Shown here in pieces: positions 10,780 to 22,190 of a stretch of 64,000 bases of DNA (its first letter is position 1; each line of letters starts with the position of its first letter). This DNA is from Chionoecetes opilio (lineage: Eukaryota > Arthropoda > Malacostraca > Decapoda > Majidae). Location: the NCBI GenBank assembly GCA_016584305.1, contig JACEEZ010013901.1, positions 30,001-94,000 on the forward strand, read 5' to 3'. Below the pieces are notes generated by a model, which made no database searches, had not been told where the DNA came from, and saw nothing but the letters and a program-made list of their open reading frames with translations. The translations under genes and the position numbers were made by a program.

Positions 10780-11770
10780 GGTCGCCTCATCTCCGCTGGG
10801 CATGGGGGGAGCGTCGCCTGCCTCCTCTACGGGCGGGAATGGCGCGTCGCCTGTCTAGCCCCGTGCGGGAAGAGAGCGTCGCCTCACCACGGGAGGGCGT
10901 CGCCTGCTTCGCCTCCACGCCTGAAGAGGGTGTCACTTTACCTCAGGAGAGCGTCGCATCCTCACCTGCAGGGGCGTCGCCTCACCACGGGAGAGCATCG
11001 CCTACGTCACCTCCATACCCGCAGGCTGCGTCGCCTCACCTCGAGGGATCATCGCCTGCAGGGTAGCGTCGTCTCCACGCCAGTTGGGAGCGTCGCCTTG
11101 TCACATAAGAGCGTTGCCTACCTCGCTTCCCCACGCGAAGAGAGCATCGTCTCGTCGCAGGAGAGCGTCGCCTCCTCACAGGAAGGCGTCGCCTGCATCG
11201 GTTCCACGCCCGTAGTGGGCATCGCTTCGTCACGGGACAGCATCGCCTCATCAAGGGAGAGCTTCGCCTGCGTTTCCTCGTCACAGGAGAGCGTCGAACC
11301 GTCTCCTGGAGACAACATGCTCCCGCACGTTGTCTCCTCTCAGGAGGGTGTCGCCTCACCTCGAGGGAATATATCTTGCGTTGCCTTCACGCCAGCTGGG
11401 AGTGTCGCCTCGCCACTGGAGAGCGTTGGCTCGTCACGGGAGAGCTTCGTCTCTTCTCGGGAGACTTCGTCGCCTCCCCACATGCAGAGAGCGTCGTCTC
11501 GTCACAGGAAAGCATCGCCTCCATACAGGGAGGCGTCACCTCCACACACATAGCGGGCGTTGCCTCATCACGGGAGAGCTTCGGGTGCGTCGTCTCCCCA
11601 CACGACAAGAGCGTCACCTCGTCACAGGAGAGCGTTGCCTCATCCCGGGAGCGCTTCGTCTCCTCACAGGAGGGCGTCGCCAGCGTCGCCTCCACACACG
11701 AAGAGTGTGTCGCCTTATCTCAGGGTTGTGTCACCTCATCACAGGTGAGCGTTGCCTATTAATGGTTGTG
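10780..11770 (+). repeat. GCGTCGCCTC minisatellite in DIRS gag-like region
   Basis: About 1 kb of degenerate tandem units around GCGTCGCCTC(C/G)TCACGGGAGA, roughly 20-30 bp each. Because the unit lacks stops, several frames on both strands stay open and give Ser/Arg-rich repeats such as ESVASSQEG. It precedes the RT part and probably belongs to the gag-like region of the DIRS-like element. I do not regard any single frame as demonstrated protein. Confidence 0.75.
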
Positions 11771-12099
11771 CGTCGCCTCCTCGCAGGAGCCTCGAGCGGT
11801 CAGAGAGTATTGCATGGGCCACCTGCCTTGCCTCCGCACTGAAATGTGTCGCCTTCTAGACAGTTGCCTGCCTCGCCACCATGCAAGAAGGGAGCGTTGC
11901 CGGCGCCCCCTCCATTCAGGAGGGTGTCATCGCCTGCGAGCCTCCCTCTCACGTAGTGAGTGCCTTTTGCATAGCGCTGAAAGGGAGCGTCGCCTGTTTT
12001 GCCTCGGCGCCGGAGGAAAGCGTCACCCCACTATTCTCGGCGCCACGGCGATCATCTATCTCGCCTCTCATCTAGACTGAGATCTCCTGCACCGCTCCT

Positions 12100-12840
12100 T
12101 CCCTTTTCCAGAGGAGATAGTCTCCTGGAGTACGGGTTGACGAGGACACTGATGATGTTCACTCTCTCCTACTGGATGACAGCAGTCTCCTGGGGGCTCT
12201 CACACCCACGATCCCCGCCGTCTTGGCAAATACCTGATGATGACACGGCTCTTACCTGCCTCAGTGACTGGGTTTTCCCACTTTCTTTAATACGGGTTCA
12301 CCCGCTTTCCTGAGTCCAGGGGCATCTCCGCCTTACCTAAGAAATGGGCTCTGGCCCTCTTCGTGGAGGTTCGCCCTAAGACATCTACGGCGTCCTCTAG
12401 CCCCATTTTGCAAAGGGTGGACAATCTCCATGCCATCATGTAAGAGGTGGAGGGGAGCCTACGCGTTCGTCTTGCTGACAGGAACACGTGCTGCTTGCCC
12501 TCCGGTTTGCCGATGCAGCTGCGACCTTACCAAGTGGCGGATGCCCTGGCGAAAGACCAGGCTTTGAGAGTCTAGGCTCCTCAGAAGTCCTATATGACTC
12601 CAATACGAACGTAGACGGTGCATCTGCCTCGTCCTCCTTCCAGTGCTTCCAACGCTCAGGTGATCTGTCGCCATCAGCGTTAGGTTAAGAGTTCTAAGAC
12701 CTTTCGTCTAACCTCCCATGGAAATGGTAGGGGACGGGTTTTTTTGAGGTTGAAGTCGTGTCCCTCGACCTCTCGAGCAGCTGGCTGTCTAGCTTGGAGA
12801 TTGCAAGGGTGGCAGTCACTGGGAGCAGAGGCTTAGGTGG
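12100..12840 (+). other. DIRS-like gag remainder, no intact frame
   Basis: Lies between the minisatellite and the first RT block and has the same GC level as the rest of the DIRS-like element. Short frames are open but none continues, so this is probably decayed gag coding sequence. Confidence 0.4.
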
Positions 12841-14510
12841 TGGAAGCTGTTAGAAAGTGGTATCAGGTCCCGTTCGAGACTCAGTCGCCTCTCAGCAATG
12901 TCCCCATTTCTTTTGTAAGCTGCACCTCCAATTATACGAAGGTTCTAGCTTTAATTCAGGAGGTCCACCTTCTCCTCCAAGGATGCTATAGAAATGGTTC
13001 CTCAAGATCCGGGATTCTACTGGCGCTTGTTTGTGATACCGAAGGCCTCGTGGGCAAGGCGCCCAGTAATCGACCTGTCGCTGCTCTACAAGTTCGTTTG
13101 CATGATACCATTCTCGATAGAGACTTGCGGATCTGTCCTAATTTCCATCATGCAGGACAGTTGGATGGTGTCTCTGGATCTGAAGGAAGCTTACTTCCAG
13201 ATCCCTTTACACCCCATCGCGAAAATATCTCGTTTTATGGGAAGGAACCACGCGTATCAGTTCCATGTGGTCTACTTTGGGCTTTCCACGGATCCATAGG
13301 TCTTCACCTGGGTCATGGCTCCCATCTCGGGATGAATGCATTCCATGGGGATCAGGCTGCCTTTTATCTAGACGACTGGCTGATCCTCTACCCTACACGG
13401 GTGGAGGCATTCGAGTCGTGGGACGCGATCGACACCCTTTTTGACACCCTTCTGCAGATGTGTTCCGAATTGGGAATAGTCATCAATTATGGGTAGTGGA
13501 TTCTAGGACCGTGTCAGACCGCAATGTACTTGGGGTTGGATCTGAATTATTCAATTCTGAAGGCTTTCCTGTCGCAAAAGAGAAAAGCGACTCTCCTTAA
13601 ACTGATGGAAAAGTTCACCTTGCAGTCAGCAGCCCCGGCTCTGGATTGCCTCCGCATTTTGGGACTCCTGTCATCTCTGACCCCCATGGTGACGGGTTGT
13701 CAAAGGAGGTTGAGATCCCTTCCATTCCAGCTTCACCAACACTGGTATCGGTATCTGTTGGTAGACTCCCATCTGGTCCCCTTGGGCGCCTCCACATGGG
13801 TCGACCTCGAGTGGTGGTGTCTCCTCCAGAGGACAAGCTCCTCCAGGGGCAGATTTTGAAGTTTTTAGTCCCCGTTCTTCTGTTGTAGTCAGACGGGTCA
13901 ACCGAAGGCTGGGGTTCTGCAGCTGGATCATCACGCTTTAAGCCTCTAGTCTCCTCAGGAGCGAGAAGGTTCTATCAACCTGCTTGAACTCCGAGCATTC
14001 TAAATGACCTCCATTAGTTCGTCGACTGCTTACAGTGGAAGACGGTAGGCATCCTTTTCGACAACACAACAGCGGTGTCTTCTCTCCTGAAAGAGAGAGG
14101 CACGAGGTCGTTTGCGCTAACCTAAAAAGCTCAGCAAACTCTGCTATGACTGAACTCCCCATGTCACGCTGATGCCCCAGTACATCATGAGGAGTGCGAA
14201 CGTTCTGGCAGACTGCCTGAGCAGGCACTATCAGGTCATCTTCACCGGGTGGACCATATTCCGGGAGGTCTGCGACAAATGGTGGAAGTTGTGGGGATGT
14301 CCTCAAGTCGACCTGTTTGCCGCTCGACTATACTTTCAGCTGCTGAGTTTGTGCACCCCCTTCCAGGATCCTACGGCTCTGGGCATGGACACCATGCTTC
14401 ACAGCTGGCTTCACCTGGAAGTGTCCGCCTTTCCCCCTTTTCCACTCGTAAGGAGGGTGCTCAACAAGTTACGGCAGTCACAAAGGAGCCACTGATAGAT
14501 CCATTTTAGC
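12840..14510 (+). pseudogene. DIRS-like reverse transcriptase/RNase H (broken)
   Basis: Polymerase and RNase H of the DIRS-like element. RT blocks: FYWRLFVIPKASWARRPVID near 13010, WMVSLDLKEAYFQIPLHP near 13160 (first catalytic Asp), AYQFHVVYFGLST near 13250, then, after a frameshift, YLDDWLILY near 13362 (active-site YxDD; the W is typical of DIRS). A thumb/connection region MYLGLDLNYSILKAF follows at 13524. RNase H follows after stops, with SDGSTEGWG near 13890 and IMRSANVLADCLSR near 14185, then VDLFAARLYFQLL, a DIRS hallmark block. At least three frameshifts or stops break it. Confidence 0.85.
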
Positions 14511-14815
14511 CCCAGAAGGAATGGTTCCCCGACCTTCTGGCCCTCCAAGTGGACATCCCAAGAAGCCTTCCACTACGGAGAGATCTTCTCTGACAGCCTC
14601 GGTTCCACAGTTTACTACCCTATATCTCCATGCGCTACATCTAACTGCATGGAGAATGTCGGGCATTTCACAAGACACAGAGGCATCTCAGGCAGTGTGA
14701 CGTCTTGCATTGCCTATTCTCATCGCCATTCTTTCTCTGTAGTCTACCATATAGGTGGACGGTTTTCTGGAGTTGGTGCAGGGAAGAGGGTTGGTCAATT
14801 TTGAGACTCTATTCC

Positions 14816-15041
14816 TAAGATGGCAGACTTTTTGGTGTGCCTGAGACGAGTCATGTCTGTGTCAGTGTCGGCCTTCAAAGGTACCCACCCGTTCCATGCT
14901 AAACAGCGTCCTCCGATGCGGAAACCTGGCCATCACCTCGAATCCGGACCTTCGAAACCTCCGGTCCAGATAGAGGTTTCAAAAGAGTCCCTGCGGGTAC
15001 CGAATTGGAACCTTGATGTGGTCCTTAAAGCTCTGTATTTA
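14816..15041 (+). pseudogene. DIRS tyrosine recombinase, N-terminal part
   Basis: Begins with MADFLVCLRRVMSVSVSA and ends VPNWNLDVVLKAL, the SAM-like/core-binding part of a DIRS tyrosine recombinase, the enzyme that integrates the circular cDNA. The frame ends where the tail of a minus-strand CR1-like LINE (TATTTACCTAGTTGTATT) begins. It continues at 22191 with CEPLFTTTLGSLTKKTFF. Confidence 0.8.
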
Positions 15042-15093
15042 CCTAGTTGTATTTATCTTATTCTAATAACTATCTTATTCTTATCTTTATCTA

Positions 15094-15580
15094 AAGCTTT
15101 TCGTCTTAAAAACTCCCCGCCTCTGACTAACTGTCCTCAATCTCTAAATCACCGCCGCAATGCTGCTTCTCTTGCTATCTTCTACCGTTATTTTCATGCT
15201 CACTGCTCTTCTGAACTTGCTAACTGCATGCCTCCCCCCCTCCCGCAGCCTCGCTGCACAAGACTTTGTACTCATTCTCATCCCTATTCTGTCCATCTTC
15301 CTAATGCAAGAGTTAATCAGTATCTTTACTCTTTCATCCCTTTCACTGGTAAACTCTGGAACTCTCTTCCTGTTTCTATTTTTCCACTTTCCTACGACTT
15401 AAATCTTTTCAAGAGAAGAGTAACAAGACACCTCCCGAACTAAATTGGCACACCCCTCTTTTTTATTACTCTTACTGTCTTCTTTATAGGGACTGGCAAC
15501 TAAGCGGGCTTTGTGTTACCTATTTTTGTTGTGCCCTTGGCCAGTCCTTTATGATGTAGAAAAAAAGAAGAAAAAAATTG
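15094..15580 (+). mobile_element. Jockey-like LINE, 3' fragment (copy J2)
   Basis: Plus-strand 3' end of the family seen at 871-2940. It covers the last ~100 codons (NQYLYSFIPFTGKLWNSLPV and KRRVTRHLPN), the 3' UTR and an A-rich tail at about 15558-15580. It lies inside the 3' region of the CR1-like LINE. Confidence 0.85.
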
Positions 15581-15594
15581 TTTTGATATACGGG

Positions 15595-17692
15595 AAATGA
15601 GTTGCACTCATGGGGTCCCTTCTCCTTGTCTCAATTGGTCAATCTTAGCTTTAAAATCATGAATACTCTTGGCATCTACAATTTCACTGTCCAGGTTATT
15701 CCACATATCAATGCACCGATAGAGAAAACTATACTTCTTAATGTCCTTCAAGCACCTTGTCTTCTTAAGTTTCTTCGTGTTAATTTTTATGGCTCCTATG
15801 TCCCGATGTACATAAATGTCCTCTTTGTAATTTCTCTCCATTCCTGATATAACACGATACATTGCTATCAAGTCTCCCGTTTTTCTTCTTTAAGGTTGCC
15901 ATCATTCTTCCAATGATGGCAACCTTAATTTCTTCAGCCTCTCCTCATAAGTCAGGTTTGACAGGCTGAGAACAATCTTTGTGGCTGCTCCTTGTATTCT
16001 TTCTTTCTACTTTATATCCTTCCTCTTGTGCGAAGACCATACTGCCATAGCGTACTACAGTCTAGGGGGTATCATGGCCATGATAAATTTCTTCATCATG
16101 TCCTCGTCCATATAGACGAAAGCCATTCTGATGTTTATTAGAAGCTTACATGTAGCACCAACAATTAGATTAATGTGTTTCTCTAGTGATAAGTTTTTCT
16201 TAATTATTACTGCCAGATCCTTTTCTTCACTTGCTTCATTGATTGTCTCTCTTCCCATTTTGTAATTCCATCTTATTCTCTTCGCACTTTTACCAAATTC
16301 TAATATTTTGCACTTTTTTTGCATTAAATTTCATTTTCCATTTTTAACTCCATTAATATATTATATTCAAATCTTACTGTAGGAGTCTGCAATCCTCCTC
16401 TTTTTCAACCTTCTTCATAATTTTTACATCATCCGCAAACAGGCTAACGTAACTTTTCAAATCAGTCACCTTGTTACTAAATCAGGAACATAACAGGTGC
16501 TAATACCGAGCCTTGATGTACTCCGCTTAACACACTTCTCCACCCTGATGCACAGTCTTTTATTACGGTTCTCATCTGTCTCCCTTTTAAGTAGTCATTC
16601 ATTCATTTCAGGACATTCTCATCCAGTCCTCTTTCGTATTCCACTTTCCACAGCAACCTTTTATGAAATTACCTTCTCAAATGCTTTCTTCAGATCTAAT
16701 CAGACCCACCCTTCTCTTTCTTGTACTACGTCGATCACCCTTGAGTAAAAGCATTGCAGATTTGAGATACAGGAACTCCCAGCGCTGAATCCAAATGGTC
16801 TGTCTGACAGGATACTCATTTTCTAAATATACTTAACCCATCTGTCTCTTACTATCTTCTCACATAGCTTTCCTATTACACTAGTTAAAGAGACCGGTCT
16901 GTAATTCACCGGTTCCTCCTTGCTTCCCCCTTTATATATGGGGACAATTGATGTTCTTTTACACGCTTGAGGTATTTTACCTTCATTTAGGGAACATGTA
17001 AAGAGACTGTGTACTTTATCCACCAGTTGCTCCCTACATTCCTTCAAAATCCAGTTTGAAACTCCATCTGGACCCGGTGCTTTATTTACTTCTATAATTT
17101 CCTGCATTTCCACTTCTGTATAACTTTGTAATGTGCTTCTTTTCTTACCCTCTCCTTCCAGGAATTCCTTTTCTTCCATGGAAACGTTTCATTCATGACT
17201 TTGACTTGTGTTTCTGCTTCTTCGTAAACTGTCCCTTTCACTTTCAGCTTGTTGATTCCTTCTTATTGCTTTAATTTTCAGTTGACAAACCTATAAAACA
17301 ATTTGGGTTCGTTCTTGCATTTTTCTATAATGCCTCTTTCAAAATTCCTCTCTTCGTTTCTACAGATTATTACATATTCATTTTTAGTTCTCTTGTATTC
17401 TTCTCTTGTCCTATTATTCATCTTCCTTTTCCATCTGTTCAATGCAACATATCTATCTCGTTTTGCTACTTCACATCTTCTATTAAACCAGTTGTTCTTC
17501 CAATTTTCCTTCCCTGTTATATTTAGTACATATTTATCAACACCAATATTAAACATTTCCAAGAAATAGTCCCACTTCTCTTCCACATTTTTGGCCTCAT
17601 AGAAGGGCCTCCAATTGAATTCAGTAAAGAACTTATGTAATCCCTCAAAGTTAGTTTTTCTATAATTGTATCTTCCCTTTCTATATCTTTCT
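15595..17692 (-). pseudogene. CR1/L2-like LINE ORF2, C-terminal half (broken)
   Basis: Minus-strand pieces in order are a linker GRYNYRKTNFEGLHKFF near 17670, NNWFNRRCEVAKRDRYVALN, KAPGPDGVSNWILKECREQL near 17080, NYRPVSLTSVIGKLCEKIV (RT fingers) near 16900, a degraded RT core at 16440-16780, and the C-terminal KYSFLYRCIDMWNNLDSEIV near 15720. The order and phrases match the better copy at 25466-27900. Multiple stops and frameshifts are present. Confidence 0.8.
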
Positions 17693-17720
17693 AAGGATGG
17701 TTCCCTGTGGAACCATCCTT
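17693..17720. other. Perfect 12-bp hairpin at a LINE/RTE junction
   Basis: AAGGATGGTTCC, a 4-base loop CTGT, and GGAACCATCCTT. It lies just where CR1-like sequence stops. It is followed by a T-rich stretch before the RTE copy begins at about 17800. Confidence 0.6.
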
Positions 17721-17861
17721 TAGTTCCACAATATCCTCTGTAATTTCAAACTTTTTTTTTCTTTTCTTTTTTGTTATTTTGGAGTCTATAGCCCATGTCC
17801 CCATGGCTCCAGTACCAGAAACATTAACAGTTCTCTGCTGAATTTTGCAAGGTCCAGAAGG

Positions 17862-20758
17862 TTGAGAATTGCAGGTTCTTGGTATCAGAGACCAGAGCTG
17901 CACCGCTGGACATGGTATAGTAATGCCGGAGGAGTAGCTAAGGAGATCGACCACGTCCTCGTTAGTACTCGTTGGAGGATCCTCCAGAACTGCAGGGTTT
18001 ACCGGAGTGCTGAGTTCTTTGGAACAGATCACAGACTTGTTGTTGCTACACTTAAGCTTCATGTCAAGTCCAGAAGAATCTCAATAGGTAACCATACTGT
18101 GTTTCATCTTGAGAAACTGAAGGACTTTACATGCGACCATGAGTATGCGGTGGCAGTCTCAAATCGGTTTGATGTGCTCGGTGCCCTCGAGGACCCTGTA
18201 GAACTGTGGGATACCTTCAAACGTGAAACTCTACAGGCTGCCAAGGAGTGTATTGGAGAGCGCCCGAGGTCAAGGCATGGTTTTGTCTCGACGGAGACGC
18301 TGGAGAAAATTGAGAAGAGTCGCGCTGCCAGGCTGGCTGGGAACCAGGAGCAGCACAGGGCTCTGTCACGCCGGACTAGAACCCTCCTGGGGAGAGACAA
18401 GGAGAGGTATGTCAGGAGTCTCGCTGAGGATGGCGAGGGTCATTTGAACGCTAATGACCTCCGACCCGCCTACCGAGCCCTGAAGAAGCTCCGTTCCAAG
18501 TCTCCATCTCGGGCGAGTGCAATTCGAACAGTAGATGGGCGCCTCGTGTCGGACATGGATGGGCAGATGGCTCGTTGGGCTGAGTACTTTGGGCAGTTGT
18601 TCACGGTGGACCCTCCAACTGAGCAGCTTCACACCACTGGGTTACAGGCAGTGGATGCCGATCCTCCCATTGACGAAACCGCACCCTCTCTTGACGAAGT
18701 CAGAGAGGCTGTAGCAAAGTTGAGGGGTGGAAAGGCAGCTGGTGTTTGTAATATCAGTGAGGAGCTCCTCAAGGCTGGGGGTGAGGCCATGATCCGCGGG
18801 TTGCATGCTGTCCTGACTGCCGTGTGACAATCAGGTACCATTCCTCCTGACTGGAAAAGGGGGCTGGTCGTCCCTATCTGGAAAGGGAAAGGGGACCATC
18901 AGGACTGCAGCAATTATCGCGGTATTACACTGCTCAGTGTGCCAGGCAAGGTGCTTGCCCATCTATTGCTGACACGGATCCGCAGTCATCTGCTGAAGCA
19001 TCAGAGACCTCAGCAGTCTGAGTTCACGCCTGGTAAGTCAACAATGGACCGTATCCTAGCGCTTCGTGTCCTGGTGGAACGCCGACGTGAGTTTCGACAG
19101 GGGATGCTTGCAGCCTATGTTGATCTCAAGAAGACGTTTGACTCAGTGCATCGTGATTCACTCTGGGATCTTTTGCGACTTCGCGTGATTCCTGCAAGGA
19201 CTATTGGTTTGATGACTGGTCTGTATTCTGGGACTGAGAGTGCTGTGAAGTGTGGGGGAGGTGTATCCAGCTTCTTTCCTGTGAATACAGGAGTGAGGCA
19301 AGGGTGCGTCCTTGCCCCATCACTTTTCAACACTTGTATGGACTGGGTATTGGGCAAAGTTGTAGATCAAAGTGATTGTGGAGCATCCCTCGGCAACACC
19401 AAGATCACTGATCTTGTTTTTGCCGATGATGCAGTAATCTTTGCTGAGTCGCTGGAGGTCCTGGCGATGGCTCTCGAGGCGCTGCACGAGGAGGCAAAGC
19501 CTTTGGGACTTGAGGTCTCCTGGCTTAAGACCAAGGCGCAGGTGTTTGGAGGCTTGCTAGATGAAACAATACAGTCTGTTCATGCGTGCGGTGAGGACAT
19601 TGAGATCTTGGAAAGTTTTACATACAGTGGTACCTTGACTTACGAGTGCCCCAACTTACGAGTTTTCCGAGTTACGAGCAGTCGCTCGGAGCATCCCGCG
19701 TCTCAGTCGTTCACTTCACCTGCATGGTTACCTCGCTGGGAAGCATCTCTGTTGTGTTGTGCTCACACAGGCGAATGCAAATGGGGGAGGGTGAGTGCAG
19801 TACGTTTAGTGGCAGTTCCACCCACAAGGTGGAATATAAGAGTATAAACTAGAGTATAAACACTGGAGAATGCAAATGGCGGAGGGTGAGTGCAGTACGT
19901 TTAACGGCAGTTCCACCCACAGCTGTTTCCAATAGCTGATACACCGACTGTAAACACTGGCGAATGCAAATGGCAGAGGGTGAGTGCAGTCCAGTCAAAA
20001 AAATTGGGGTGTTTTTTGGGGGGCTGGAACAGATTAATGATATTTCAATTAATTTCAATGGGGAAAATAGATTTGATATACGAGCAAATTGAGTTACGAG
20101 CTCGATCCATGAGCGAATTAAACTCGTAAGTCAAGGTACCACTGTACCTTGATAGCGCAGTCCATAATGATGGCGGGTCACGTCAAGAAGTCTTACGGTG
20201 GATTGGCATAGCCCACGGTGTTATGGACTTGCTCAGCAGAAGTATTTGGCGTTGTCGGTACCTGTGCAGGAGGACAAAGATCCGGATCTTCAAGTCGCTT
20301 GTGATTCCTGTCTTACTCTATGGTTGTGAGACACTGAGACATGGACACTAAATAGCGACTTGAAGAGACGAATCGATGACTTTGGTAATAAGTGTCTTCG
20401 CAGAATCATGGGGTATCGGTGGGATGATTACGTGTCAAATCAGCGATTGCACCGTGAGAATGAATCGAGGCCTATTACTTGCATAGTCCGTCAGCGCCAA
20501 CTTCGGCTATATGGGCATGTGGCACGCTACCCTGAAACCGATCCTTCCCATCGGGTTGTATCTGTAAGAGACAATCCGGCGTGGAGGAGGCCAAGGGGGC
20601 GCCCACAAGGCTCGTGCCTGCGGCAAGTTCATGTTTCTTGTCGAGAGCTGCTTGGTATGGGAAAGAAGCCTGCATGGGGACTCGCGTGTGGTGACCCCCG
20701 GGAGTGGCGTCATAGGGTGGGCGAGGCGACGCGCTCCCCGGCGTATGCCCCCAATGAT
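17862..20758 (+). pseudogene. RTE-type endonuclease-reverse transcriptase (broken)
   Basis: Endonuclease remnant with EIDHVLVSTRWRILQN and GTDHRLVVATLKLH (catalytic D-H near 18030), an Arg-rich linker, then RT: GGKAAGVCNISEELLKAG, RGITLLSVPGKVLAHLLLTR, YVDLKKTFDSVHRDSL, GVRQGCVLAPSLFN, FADDAVIFAESLE (active site near 19425). The C-terminal CLRRIMGYRWDDYVSNQRL and YGHVARYPETDPSHR follow. A Trp codon seen in the copy at 33280 is TGA here at about 18825. The MITE insertion then splits the gene before LGS.AVHNDGG. Nonfunctional. Confidence 0.85.
19625..20144. mobile_element. TA-flanked MITE with internal 94-bp repeats
   Basis: A 520-bp element with TIR CAGTGGTACCTTGACTTACG at the left and its complement (ending GTACCACTG) at the right, flanked by TA at 19623-19624 and 20145-20146. 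Tc1/mariner-pogo type by TA target. The inside carries roughly two copies of the 94-bp repeat that is expanded in the related element at 40501-41581 (opposite orientation). The host RTE copy elsewhere reads through the same point uninterrupted. Confidence 0.9.
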
Positions 20759-20765
20759 TGATTGA

Positions 20766-21150
20766 TTGGGGCCTATAGCGCCTGTAGGCTTATGGAGAGT
20801 CTTGATGTTGGTCGATCTCGCCCGTTAGTGGCGCAGGCTGGATTTTTATAGTGACACCTGTGGTCTTAGGTGAAGATCTCGTTTTCTATGATGTATGGAG
20901 TCAGGATCATGCAGCCCCTAGAGTTTTCTCCATCACACTCGCAATCGAAGACCAGGTAATTGCTGCATGCGGGTTTCTTTCAGCCACTCGACAATGGATT
21001 TGACAGCTGTTCCTTGGTGGGACTTGAACTCGGGACCTTCTGCTCCCCTACCAGGCTCTTGAAAGAGTTGCCCCTAGCAGGATTCGAACTCGAAACATTG
21101 AGTTCACCACTCCAAGATGCTAACCACTCGGCCACCGCCTCCCTCAAAGC
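20766..21150 (-). mobile_element. tRNA-derived SINE, family A (copy 1)
   Basis: On the minus strand it begins GGCGGTGGCCGAGTGGTTAG (A-box-like) and has GAGTTCGAATCCTGC (B-box-like) about 40 bases on, the internal pol III promoter of a Ser/Leu-type tRNA head. The body includes a CGAGTGGC block and TGTCACTATAAAAATCCAGCC, shared with the copies at 37922 and 46652. It ends with CTACAGGCGCTATAGGC. Confidence 0.8.
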
Positions 21151-21640
21151 CTCTAGTACCACATAGTCACTCTTTCCAAATGGACACAAGTATTCCAAGT
21201 TATCAATAATGCCAGTCACCTTTGTGAACAGCAGATCCAGTTTTGCAGGTCCCCTCTCCTCGGAATCTTGTCTCTTGGTCTACCCATTGGGTCATCACAT
21301 TATTCATTACTAAGTTAAGTAATTTGTTACCTTGTTACCTCCTTAATTTACCTCCCTTGTTACCCCATGAGTCACGTCCTTCAGCAGAGCACTCCTCCCA
21401 ATTTACATATTTACAGTTAAAGTCACCCATCAAAATCAAGTCAGCACTTTGTCGTCTCCATTAGTTTCCCCAGTTTCCCCAGTCCGGTTGTGTTGTTCAA
21501 CATTTCTTGATATTCATCACCTCACCATGATCTAATTTTTGGTGGAACGTATGCCTCAGCAATATCTCTTTTTCCTCCTTTACTAGATTGTAACCTTATT
21601 TGAATCAATTCTACTGTTCCTTCTCCCATCTCCACTTAAA
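21151..21640 (-). pseudogene. CR1/L2-like LINE endonuclease fragment
   Basis: Minus strand reads LEYLCPFGKSDYVVLEALR near 21170 and a GDFNCK block near 21430, followed by a degraded YVPPK block near 21550. This is the endonuclease of the LINE that interrupts the DIRS element, displaced by SINE and RTE insertions. Confidence 0.75.
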
Positions 21641-22106
21641 TTTTTTTTTACGTTGAAGCCTATAACGCCTGTAGGCTATTATATTTTTCCTTTGAGGGCT
21701 CAGGTGGTTGGCCCTGCACATTCCGGAGGGCTGTGGTGGTTTGCCCTCGCCCGTTGGTGGAGCAGGCTGGATTTTTTATTCTGACACCTGTGATCTATAG
21801 TTGAAGGTCCATTTTATATGATGGTCAACCCTCAGTTTAGGCTCATGCTGCCACCTGGTGTTTCCTCCGCCGCACTTGAAGTCGCAGTCGAAAGAACATG
21901 AATGTAGCATGCAGGTTTCTTCGGCCACTCGACGATAGATTTACAGTTGTTCCTTGATGGTATTTGAACTCGGGACCTTGTGCTCACCTCCCAGGCTCTT
22001 GTCGACCGCGTTAAAGATGGCTGAAATAGTTGTCCCCGCTAGGATTCGAACTCGGGACATCGAGCTCACCACTGCAAGACGCTAACCACTCGGCCACCGC
22101 CTCCCC
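21641..22106 (-). mobile_element. tRNA-derived SINE, family A (copy 2)
   Basis: Same family and orientation as 20766-21150. The tRNA-like head lies at 22030-22106 (minus), with GGTGGCCGAGTGG and GAGTTCGAATCC boxes, and a T-run at 21641-21649 marks the A-tail. It carries a second GAGTTC-type box downstream of the first, so the head may be dimeric. Confidence 0.78.
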
Positions 22107-22190
22107 AAAATACTTTGAATTCCTTTTTGATTGTAATCAGAACTCCTCCTCCTACTTTATTGTCTTTGTCTCTTTGTCAAACTCCGTGTG

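Larger units (their letters stand above)
17800..20765 (+). mobile_element. RTE-type LINE (copy R2), 5' truncated
   Basis: Plus-strand RTE-type element inserted in the CR1-like LINE. It begins inside the endonuclease and ends with the TGATTGATTGATTG tail at about 20750-20765. It is interrupted at 19625-20144 by a TA-flanked MITE. Its empty insertion site is visible in the paralogue at 34078-34090. Confidence 0.88.
15042..22190 (-). mobile_element. CR1/L2-like LINE inserted in the DIRS element (itself interrupted)
   Basis: Minus-strand LINE whose pieces are 15042-15093 (3' tail), 15581-17692 (C-terminus to RT and linker), 21151-21640 (endonuclease with GDFNCKYVNWE-like block and PFGKSDYVVLE) and 22107-22190 (GGGVLITIK block). 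The pieces are collinear with the near-complete copy at 24575-27960. Between them sit a jockey-like fragment, an RTE copy and two SINEs. Removing everything from 15042 to 22190 rejoins the DIRS recombinase. Confidence 0.85.

Noticed and set aside
11036..11359. Arg-rich open frames on the minus strand of the minisatellite
   Set aside because: Shadow of the stop-free GCGTCGCCTC repeat; no start, splice or similarity support.
21075..21150. Possible true tRNA gene (Ser/Leu-like boxes, minus strand)
   Set aside because: The box-like segment is the head of a repeated SINE with a conserved non-tRNA body; four copies occur in the window.
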